Origin: Nitrosospira lacus
GTDB lineage: Bacteria; Pseudomonadota; Gammaproteobacteria; Burkholderiales; Nitrosomonadaceae
Reading direction: 5' to 3'
DNA: 64,000 bases
NCBI RefSeq assembly: GCF_000355765.4
Contig: NZ_CP021106.3
Location: forward strand, 715,137-779,136
The notes under the pieces were generated by a model. The model was given only the letters and a program-made list of their open reading frames with translations, made no database searches and was not told the DNA's origin. A program made the translations under genes and the position numbers. Each line of letters starts with the position of its first letter. Position 1 is the first letter of the stretch. This document shows, one piece after another, positions 53,954 through 61,121 of the stretch.

Positions 53954-54400
53954 ATGCGCAAAGCTTATTCCACCTTCACTTTAAGGATCAGGCGAAGTGC
54001 CGGAAAAGCCGGCCGGATTCCGGCAAAAAATCGGAGATATCCCGGCTTTACCCTCATCGAGCTACTGGTTGTAATGGCTATCATTGCAACCTTACTCAGC
54101 ATTGTGGTGCCCCGCTATTTTAATTCTCTCGACAGGTCCAAGGAAGTGGTGCTGCGGCAGGATCTCAGCATCATGCGCGATGCCATAGATAAATTTTATA
54201 GTGATACCGGCAAGTACCCAGGCGAACTGATCGAATTGGTGGAGAAGCGGTATTTGCGCGCTATCCCGGTCGATCCGCTGACGGAAAGCGCGGCAACATG
54301 GGTTGCCGTGCCTCCCCCCCGCGACGGCAGTGGCGTTTACGATGTGCGCAGTGGTTCACCCGAGCAGGCAAAAGATGGCACATTTTATGAGGCGTGGTGA
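53954..54400 (+). CDS. Type II pseudopilin
   Basis: 148 residues. An unusually long leader of 31 residues, rich in Arg and Lys, ends at Gly31|Phe32, with Glu36 at +5 (GFTLIELLVVMAIIATLLS). The C-terminal half has IDKFYSDTGKYPGELIELVE and AIPVDPLT, again GspG-like. Confidence 0.87.
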   Translation: MRKAYSTFTLRIRRSAGKAGRIPAKNRRYPGFTLIELLVVMAIIATLLSIVVPRYFNSLDRSKEVVLRQDLSIMRDAIDKFYSDTGKYPGELIELVEKRYLRAIPVDPLTESAATWVAVPPPRDGSGVYDVRSGSPEQAKDGTFYEAW

Positions 54401-54416
54401 AAAAGGGGTCTGAGGC

Positions 54417-55055
54417 ATGGGCGCGGAAAGAGGATTCACCTATGTCTGGATGCTCTTCGTGGTTGCGCTGGCCGGTATCGTTCTGGCTGCCGCCGGCCAG
54501 CTATGGCAAACCGAGGCACAACGGGAAAAAGAAGTGGAGCTGATGTTCGTAGGGGAACAGTTCAGGCAGGCGATCGGGTCCTATTACGAGAATTCTTCGG
54601 GAATGCCCAAGCGCTACCCGGAGTCGCAGGAAAGACTGCTTTTCGATGACCGTTTCCCGATACCCAAACGGCATTTGCGCAAGATCTATTTCGATCCCAT
54701 GACGGGCAGGGCCGAGTGGGGGCTGATCAGAAAGCCCGGCATCGGAATTGTCGGGGTCCATAGCCTTTCGACCCGGAAACCATTCAAGCGGGCAAATTTT
54801 CATGAGCGCTATGCGACTTTCGCCGACGCGGTGAGTTATCAGGACTGGACCTTCATCTACACGCCGGGAGAAGCCGGCGGTACCGCGCAGCAACCGGGAT
54901 CACAAGCCCAATCCCAGCCCCAGCCTAAGCCTCGGCCCGAACCTCAATCGCAACCTGAACCGCGGTCCCCGCTGCAACCGGAAGCATCGCCACTTCCTGC
55001 CTTACCTGATCCATCCACTGCGGCGGGCTCGGCTTCCGCGCCACCCGCCTACTGA
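54417..55055 (+). CDS. Minor pseudopilin-like protein lacking Glu5, with proline-rich tail
   Basis: 212 residues. Short leader with Gly6|Phe7 (RGFTYVWMLFVVALAGIVLA). The +5 position is Trp instead of Glu, which in known systems marks the tip pseudopilin (GspK). The last 50 residues are a repetitive Pro/Gln/Glu tail. Last gene of the operon; no terminator is clear after it. Confidence 0.7.
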   Translation: MGAERGFTYVWMLFVVALAGIVLAAAGQLWQTEAQREKEVELMFVGEQFRQAIGSYYENSSGMPKRYPESQERLLFDDRFPIPKRHLRKIYFDPMTGRAEWGLIRKPGIGIVGVHSLSTRKPFKRANFHERYATFADAVSYQDWTFIYTPGEAGGTAQQPGSQAQSQPQPKPRPEPQSQPEPRSPLQPEASPLPALPDPSTAAGSASAPPAY

Positions 55056-55479
55056 ACGCACTCGACCGGGTTCGAGGAACCATTCGTCGGGCATTCCAGG
55101 CATGAAGCGGTCGGGAATCGGGCTGCACTGAGGTGATCTCTATGGGGGGCCCGCACTTCGATGCGGAGCCGCACCATCCCGTGTTGCCGCGCCTCGGCCC
55201 GAGTCCCAAAAACCGCACAATCCACTCTGTCCAATTGCGGGATTCAGGCTTACCAATCTTCTTGAATCTCCATCCGCGCCACGCCGCCATGGGCGTCCAT
55301 GTGCATTCGATATGATCCTTTGTGCTCCTATCATATTCACGAATTTGACACATGAGCTTAATTATTTTGTCATCCAAAGCGCTGAAAATAGCCGAGCTCC
55401 CGAAGTTGAGCAAAATACAACTTTACCGATGGTGTGGCCGGGTATGCGACACAAATAAAATCAAGGCATAAGAGGCATC
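55056..55479. other. Intergenic region upstream of epsA-like gene
   Basis: About 420 bases with no gene, tRNA or clear repeat that I can see. The last 100 bases are A+T rich and probably carry the promoter of the regulator gene. Confidence 0.4.
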
Positions 55480-56250
55480 ATGGGGGGAACCATTACTCTC
55501 ACGGAACGAGAAATGGAGTATCTGTTCCGGATCATCGACTCATCGACCTCCATCTTCCGGCGTCATCAATTCTTCCTCTGGTCTCAAGGCGAGTTACAAG
55601 GCCTTTTGCCGCATGGCATGCTCATATGCGTGTTCGATGAGGGGTCCGGCCAGTCGATCAGCATCGAAAAATTCAGCCGCACCGAAATAGGCGAAATCAT
55701 GTTTTCCGAGCTTTGCCGGCCGGATGGCGGCATCGTCTTCCGCGTGATGTCGGCATGGAGCGCGGGCCGGAACCGGCCATTTCTGGTTTGTCCGAATAAT
55801 CTCAATGGCATTACCTACAAGCATTTCGCGAATGATCTCAAGCGCGGCAACCTGGAGCGCGTCGCGGCGCATGGAATGTTCGATGCCAATGGCCGGACGA
55901 GCAGCCTGTTTGCCTTCACGCAGATTTCCGGTGCGTTGACCGAGCGCCACGCATACTTTCTCGAACTGCTCACACCTCATATGCATATGGCACTGGTGCG
56001 AATGCTATTCCACGAGCGTCATCACCGGCCTGGGACCATGGTGGAAAAAAGCAGAAAGCTCATCACGGACCGGGAGACGGAAGTTCTGCGCTACGTACAG
56101 ATGGGCAAGAGCAATCTTGAAATTGGGAGCCTGCTTAAAATCAGCCCGCTTACCGTTAAAAACCATATTCAAAAAATACTGCGCAAATTGAATGTCAACA
56201 ACCGGGCGCATGCGGTGGCCAAGGCGATGGCATTGAAGATCACGCTCTAG
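55480..56250 (+). CDS. epsA: LuxR-family regulator, EpsA type (PEP-CTERM associated)
   Basis: 256 residues. Residues 1-180 are a sensory region of the type found in EpsA regulators of exosortase/exopolysaccharide loci (LFRIIDSSTSIFRRHQFFLW, LNGITYKHFANDLKRGN). The C-terminus is a LuxR HTH: ITDRETEVLRYVQMGKSN and KISPLTVKNHIQKILRKLNV. It probably activates exopolysaccharide or PEP-CTERM genes; here it precedes a PEP-CTERM gene by 445 bases. ATG 55480 has GCATC before it, so initiation is weakly supported; GTG or ATG further in is possible. Confidence 0.8.
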   Translation: MGGTITLTEREMEYLFRIIDSSTSIFRRHQFFLWSQGELQGLLPHGMLICVFDEGSGQSISIEKFSRTEIGEIMFSELCRPDGGIVFRVMSAWSAGRNRPFLVCPNNLNGITYKHFANDLKRGNLERVAAHGMFDANGRTSSLFAFTQISGALTERHAYFLELLTPHMHMALVRMLFHERHHRPGTMVEKSRKLITDRETEVLRYVQMGKSNLEIGSLLKISPLTVKNHIQKILRKLNVNNRAHAVAKAMALKITL

Positions 56251-56695
56251 TGATCATTTGGAGTTCGGGAGCTGTTGTGTTGTAGTCCGAACGACTTATG
56301 AAAAATTTTCCGAATTATCGATTTGCCGTCACATAAGGTCTTTAACCTGAAAGGGCGGCAGAAACAGGGTTGAACCTGCTATTGATCAGGTGTCGTTACG
56401 GTTCAGAAGGAATAGATAGGAAGTACTACAAAAATCACGGTTGAGTTTCATGAGCACTTAACCGTCACTGCATATAGTGGCAAGCGTCCGGCAGGAAGTG
56501 CAAGCGCTTCACGCCGGAGGGGAACAAAGCCAAACCCGTTGCGAAGCGGGGACGGAAAGCTGCGGGCCTAAGCGTGAGCGGAGGTAGCCGGGTTGCTCCA
56601 GGATGGCTGATCAGGTGGGCCACGAGCCGCATGGGTCAGCCGGTTGAAAATCGGATATCAGGCGCAACTCATTTAACCTTTTAGGAGTATCAGTA
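56251..56695 (+). other. Leader region of the PEP-CTERM gene
   Basis: About 445 bases between the regulator and the PEP-CTERM gene. The first half has no recognisable element; the second half holds a GEMM-type riboswitch (separate entry) and a hairpin GGCTGA/TCAGCC at about 56605-56642 that may serve as the expression platform. The gene has TTAGGAG as its ribosome site. Confidence 0.6.
56510..56604 (+). promoter_or_regulatory. GEMM-I (cyclic-dinucleotide) riboswitch
   Basis: Matches the class I c-di-GMP aptamer consensus in order: AAAGCCAAACC; a P2 hairpin CCCGTT-GCGA-AGCGGG with a GNRA tetraloop; GGGACGGAAAGCT; then GGGCCTAAGC (tetraloop receptor); and GGTAGCCGGGTTGCTCC closing P1 against the upstream GGAG. 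The next gene starts 92 bases downstream. Whether the ligand is c-di-GMP or cGAMP depends on a base I cannot assign reliably. It likely couples this PEP-CTERM gene to biofilm signalling. Confidence 0.85.
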
Positions 56696-57571
56696 ATGAA
56701 AATGAACTTCAAGCTTAAGGCACTCGCGGTCGCCGCCATCATGGCAGCCTCGGCGCCGGCTTTTGCCGCCATCGACGGCGGCCCGACCGGCAACGGCGAA
56801 CTCCTGCTCAACGTACGCTACTACGGGGGCGATTCCGCTACCTCCGGTGGGGATGACATCTCGGCCCTGTTCGATCTGGGCTTAAAAATGAACGATGCGC
56901 TCGCCGCGAACAGCAGCCTGACCGGCCTCACCGGAACGTGGAACCTTAACTCCGGTGCCTACGGCGCCTCCTGGAATCAACTGTTGAGTTTTGTCGGTGC
57001 GGCCAATACGGGCAAAATCGAATTCAATGTGATCGCTCTGGACGACACCGACCGGAATCTCGCCGGCGGTTCGCGCTATCTGACCACGGGCAGCGTGGAT
57101 GCCTGGCCGAGCCAAGGGAATACGAACGTGAAAGGATTTAACGGCATGGATCAGTATCTCACCGCCAACAACAGCCGCGGCACCCATGCCACCGACGCCA
57201 ACGGCGCCAGTGTTGCCACGCCGACAGATGCCCCCAATACCTTCTTCGGCGCAATTGGCGGTTTGACCCAAGGTGACAACTGGTTGGCGAAGACCACGGT
57301 CGACACCACCCAGGTACTGGGTACGGAGCAGAACTTCTGGTTCCTGACGACTTCCTCCACTTCCAATCTCGCCCAGGCCACCAAGACACCTTTTGGTGTT
57401 GACCTGAATCACGACGGCGTTATCGGCGCGGGCGAGTTCACCAAGGTTACATTGAACGAAGCCGGTGTCCTCAACATCACCAGCCCGGTGCCGGAAGCCG
57501 ATACCTGGGCCATGCTGCTGGCCGGGCTCGGCATGCTCGGCGCGATGGTCCGCCGCCGGACAGGGGTCTGA
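56696..57571 (+). CDS. PEP-CTERM sorting domain protein with EF-hand-like loop
   Basis: 291 residues. Signal peptide to about residue 25 (ALAVAAIMAASAPAFA). C-terminal PEP-CTERM signal PVPEADTWAMLLAGLGMLGA then MVRRR, processed by an exosortase (not in the window). Residues 236-248 read DLNHDGVIGAGEF, a full EF-hand calcium loop pattern (D-x-N-x-D-G-x-I-x-x-x-E). Otherwise no known domain. It has its own riboswitch-bearing leader. Confidence 0.88.
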   Translation: MKMNFKLKALAVAAIMAASAPAFAAIDGGPTGNGELLLNVRYYGGDSATSGGDDISALFDLGLKMNDALAANSSLTGLTGTWNLNSGAYGASWNQLLSFVGAANTGKIEFNVIALDDTDRNLAGGSRYLTTGSVDAWPSQGNTNVKGFNGMDQYLTANNSRGTHATDANGASVATPTDAPNTFFGAIGGLTQGDNWLAKTTVDTTQVLGTEQNFWFLTTSSTSNLAQATKTPFGVDLNHDGVIGAGEFTKVTLNEAGVLNITSPVPEADTWAMLLAGLGMLGAMVRRRTGV

Positions 57572-57666
57572 ACCACCCCCACTCGCTTCTTCGACCCGCT
57601 TCCGCCTCCCTTTGGGGAGGTGGGGCAGGAATGAATACGCTATCAACCAGTTAAAAGGATATCGAG

Positions 57667-59163
57667 ATGAAAATGAAACTGAGTAAAATCGCGCTGGCCG
57701 TGGCCGCGCTGGGTACGGCCCCGGCTGCGTTCGCTCTCACCCCTGCACAGGTTGCCGCCGGTCCCACCACCTACGTGTGGTTGTCCGGTGCGTCCGCCCC
57801 CAGCAATGCCGTGTTCCGCAGCGTGATGTCGCTGTGCAATGGCTTGGCCGGCAACGGCGGCGCCAATGACGCCCACATGTACCTGGAAAGCACCGGCACC
57901 GAGCCCGGCAAAAGCAGCGGCGACCGGGTCGCCTACGCCTGCACCATGAGTGCCGCCGCCGGTTCGCTGGCAGGCAAGAAAGTGGTGGTGTACCATACGG
58001 TTGAAGGCGGTTCCTTCAACGCCTACGCCCCGCATCTGAGCATGGCGGGCGAGCCCAATCCCAACGGTTATCTACCGGGCAATATCAAGCGCATCAATAA
58101 CCTGGCGTTGCTGGGTGGTGCCGGTAAATGCGCCGCAGGCGCCGCCGGCAGCACCAACGTCGTCCTGAACGGCGTGTCCTATCCCATCGGGCGCTACAAC
58201 AGCTGTAGCGACACGGTTACCAAGACCTTCACAACCACTCTCAAAGGCGATGCCTCGGCCCTTCCCGGCCAGAGCTATCCCGATGGCGGTTTTTCCGACA
58301 CCGAATACACGATCAACAAGCAGAACCTGGAAATCGGACGTGACTTGGGCGCCATCGGCAGCGAGGTGGCGACCAACATCGGCCAAGCCTTCGGCGTGGC
58401 GGTAAGCTACCCGTTGTACCTCCAGTTGCAGAAGAATGACGTGGCCGATGGTTTGCTGGCCGCGACCTGTGACGATGGCACGCCCACCGCTCCCAACCTC
58501 ACCCCCGCCTGCCAGCCCAGCATGCCCGCCCAGCGCTATACCGCCGTTGCCGGCCAAGGTACGATTGGTAGCGTGGACGGCAGCATCTTCGGCGGGCCCG
58601 CGGGTTCCGTGGTCAATCTGGCGCGCCGCGTGCCCACTTCCGGCACCCAGTCCGCTTCCAACCTGCGCTTCCTTGACAAACCTTGCGCCACCGGGTTGTC
58701 TGGAGGTGCACTGGAGCCGGCACGTGCCACCGACAGCACACCTACCGCGGTCGTGACCGAGCAGTCCAGCACCGGCGGCGTGAAAACCGCGCTGAACACG
58801 GCAACCGGTGCGGGCCAATTCGCCCTGGGCGTGGTGTCCGCGGAAAACACCCCGGCGCCCACCGCCACGGCGGATCGCTGGGCTTTCGTCAAACTGAATC
58901 GCGTATCCCCCAATTCCGACGCCCAGCAGCGCGCAGAGGCAATGGATGGTTCATACGACTTCTGGTATGAGCTGGCCGCGTTCACCGCCGGCGGTTCGGT
59001 CAGCCCCGCCAGCGCCAGTGGCGCCGCGCTGATCTCAGCCGTCGCCGGTACCCTGGGTGAAAGCGATCTGAAGGGTATTTTCGCCACACCGGTGGCCGGT
59101 TCCAGCGGCCCCACCTCCAAGGGCGCACGTCTCGGCAACTCCTGCCAGCCTGCGGTCCAGTAG
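57667..59163 (+). CDS. Exported protein of unknown function, resembling a substrate-binding protein
   Basis: 498 residues with a signal peptide (IALAVAALGTAPAAFA) similar to that of the preceding PEP-CTERM protein. The mature part begins TYVWLSGASAPSNAVFRSVM and has VYHTVEGGSFNAYAPHLSMAG, which recall phosphate-type periplasmic binding proteins, but no transporter is nearby and the C-terminus has no sorting signal. Six or more cysteines suggest disulfides. A terminator follows. I do not assign a function. Confidence 0.7.
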   Translation: MKMKLSKIALAVAALGTAPAAFALTPAQVAAGPTTYVWLSGASAPSNAVFRSVMSLCNGLAGNGGANDAHMYLESTGTEPGKSSGDRVAYACTMSAAAGSLAGKKVVVYHTVEGGSFNAYAPHLSMAGEPNPNGYLPGNIKRINNLALLGGAGKCAAGAAGSTNVVLNGVSYPIGRYNSCSDTVTKTFTTTLKGDASALPGQSYPDGGFSDTEYTINKQNLEIGRDLGAIGSEVATNIGQAFGVAVSYPLYLQLQKNDVADGLLAATCDDGTPTAPNLTPACQPSMPAQRYTAVAGQGTIGSVDGSIFGGPAGSVVNLARRVPTSGTQSASNLRFLDKPCATGLSGGALEPARATDSTPTAVVTEQSSTGGVKTALNTATGAGQFALGVVSAENTPAPTATADRWAFVKLNRVSPNSDAQQRAEAMDGSYDFWYELAAFTAGGSVSPASASGAALISAVAGTLGESDLKGIFATPVAGSSGPTSKGARLGNSCQPAVQ

Positions 59164-59206
59164 GCATTGCGCTTAACAGGCGGTGCAATGCCGCCAGTCG
59201 ATGTTC

Positions 59207-59232
59207 GGGACAACCCTTTCGAGGGTTGTCCC
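59207..59232 (+). terminator. Rho-independent terminator after the 498-residue protein gene
   Basis: A perfect 11-bp stem GGGACAACCCT with a 4-base loop TTCG, followed by ATTTGCAT. It separates the exported-protein gene from the two-partner secretion genes. Confidence 0.85.
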
Positions 59233-59272
59233 ATTTGCATATATGGAAGCCGGGTGGCTAAAGTGGTTTTGA

Positions 59273-60997
59273 ATGTTGCGAATGATTAGGAAAGCGCTGA
59301 ATCAGTCTCCGCTTTTGCCGGCGGGCGGCAAGTCCTGGTACAGCGGGACCGGTGGTGGTCTCACCCCTTTCTGGGGGGCGCGGGGTGATTCTTTCCATCT
59401 TGCGGGCGGTTTGCCCCGCAGGGGATCGATTCAGCGATTTCTTGGCAAGGCGCTGCAAGCGGGATGTTTCGTTTGTCTGGCTGGATGGATGCATGCGTCC
59501 CACGCGCAGGATGCGATATTCGATGTATTCGAATACCGCATCCAGGGTGCGACATTGTTGCCGGTCACCGTCGTGGAGCAGGCGGTTTATCCCTACCTGG
59601 GCGAAAAGAAATCATTGCAGGAGGTGGAACAGGCGCGCGATGCATTGGAGCGCGCCTATCATGAGTCGGGTTACCTGACGGTTCTGGTGAGTATTCCGCA
59701 GCAAAAAGTCGATGACGGAGTCGTCAGGCTGACGGTGACCGAAGCACCGGTGAAGCGCTTGCGCGTGGTCGATTCACGCTATTTCAGCCCGGCCGATATC
59801 AAAGCCGCGGTGCCTGAACTGGCGGAGGGGAATGTGCCGAACTTCACCGCAATGCAGAAGCAGCTTGCCGCCCTGAACCGCACCGCCGATCGCGGCGTTA
59901 CGCCGGTTTTACGGGCGGGTAAAACGCCCGGCACGGTGGAAGTCGATCTGAAGGTGAAGGATCAGTTGCCGCTGCACGGCAGCATAGAACTGAACAGCCG
60001 CCAGATTCCGAATACGACACTGACGCGGCTCAGCGCGAATGTGAGCTGGGACAATCTATGGCACAAGCAGCATAGTCTGGGAGTGACCGGGCTCATCACG
60101 CCTGAGAATCCCGACCAGAGCAAGGTCATTTCAGCCAACTACACCATGCCCATGGCGCTCGGTGGCTTTCTCGCCTTGTATAGCGTCTATTCCGCGTCCG
60201 ACGTGGCTTCGGTGGGCGCGCTCAATGTGCTGGGCAACGGCCTGATAGTCGGAGGGCGCTACATCCTGCCGCTGCCGGGAAGTCAAGCATTTTTCCATAC
60301 CGCGACGGTGGGGCTGGACTACAAGGATTTCGGGCAGACAGTGAATCTTCTGGACGGCGGCAACTTCAATACGCCTGTCAGCTATATGCCCTTTACCGTG
60401 GGGTGGGATGGCACCTGGCTGGGAGAACGGCGCACCACCAAACTTGGGTTGTCACTGAATTTCCATGTGCGCGGTCTGGTCGGGGACGAAGCCGAATTTG
60501 CCACCAAACGTTTCAAGGCACACTCCAATTACGTGTTTCTGCGCGGCAATTTTTCCCATACCGAAACCTTCCGCCAGGGATGGGGCTTGCATGGGCGCGC
60601 CAGCTGGCAGATCGCGGACCAACCGCTTATCAATAACGAGCAGTCCATCGTCGGCGGGATCAGTACGGTGCGCGGCTATTTCGAAGTCGCGGCATTGGGT
60701 GACGACAGCGCCACGGCGGGACTGGAAGCTTTTACGCCCAATTACGCGAAGCATCTGACCACCGGGCTGGAAGAATTCCATCTGCTGGCTTTTATAGACG
60801 GGGGTTATGTGCGGGTGAAGCAGCCATTGCCCGGACAGATCGACCATTTCAATCTGCTCGGCACCGGAACGGGTTTGCGCCTCAAGGCCCGGCACGGTTT
60901 TACGGCTGAATTCAGCTGGGCGGTGGCGCTGGAAGACGTGAACAGAACGAAAGCAGGGGATAAACGCGTGCATTTCCTGGTGCGGCAGGCATGGTGA
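59273..60997 (+). CDS. ShlB/FhaC-family two-partner secretion transporter
   Basis: Outer-membrane Omp85-type pore that exports the adjacent exoprotein. 574 residues. The N-terminal 80 residues are unusually long before the signal-like LGKALQAGCFVCLAGWMHAS and the AHAQ-like cleavage area, so a later start is possible. Then POTRA domains (FRIQ-like FEYRIQGATLLPVTVVE and VRLTVTEAPVKRLRVV), and a beta barrel with NSRQIPNTTLTRLSANVSWD and the C-terminal VHFLVRQAW ending in an aromatic residue. Confidence 0.9.
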   Translation: MLRMIRKALNQSPLLPAGGKSWYSGTGGGLTPFWGARGDSFHLAGGLPRRGSIQRFLGKALQAGCFVCLAGWMHASHAQDAIFDVFEYRIQGATLLPVTVVEQAVYPYLGEKKSLQEVEQARDALERAYHESGYLTVLVSIPQQKVDDGVVRLTVTEAPVKRLRVVDSRYFSPADIKAAVPELAEGNVPNFTAMQKQLAALNRTADRGVTPVLRAGKTPGTVEVDLKVKDQLPLHGSIELNSRQIPNTTLTRLSANVSWDNLWHKQHSLGVTGLITPENPDQSKVISANYTMPMALGGFLALYSVYSASDVASVGALNVLGNGLIVGGRYILPLPGSQAFFHTATVGLDYKDFGQTVNLLDGGNFNTPVSYMPFTVGWDGTWLGERRTTKLGLSLNFHVRGLVGDEAEFATKRFKAHSNYVFLRGNFSHTETFRQGWGLHGRASWQIADQPLINNEQSIVGGISTVRGYFEVAALGDDSATAGLEAFTPNYAKHLTTGLEEFHLLAFIDGGYVRVKQPLPGQIDHFNLLGTGTGLRLKARHGFTAEFSWAVALEDVNRTKAGDKRVHFLVRQAW

Positions 60998-61121
60998 TAC
61001 GGATTGAGGCGAGATTCATCCCATCGCCGAATGACCTGTATCGAAGCCGTATTCGAAAAGATACAAGCCGGGCAGTATATCGAGACGTTCGACTGGATTG
61101 CAAAAGAAGCGGGAAGGCAAT

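Noticed and set aside
55056-55479. tRNA-like GGTTCGAGG near 55070
   Set aside because: No acceptor or anticodon arm can be built around it.
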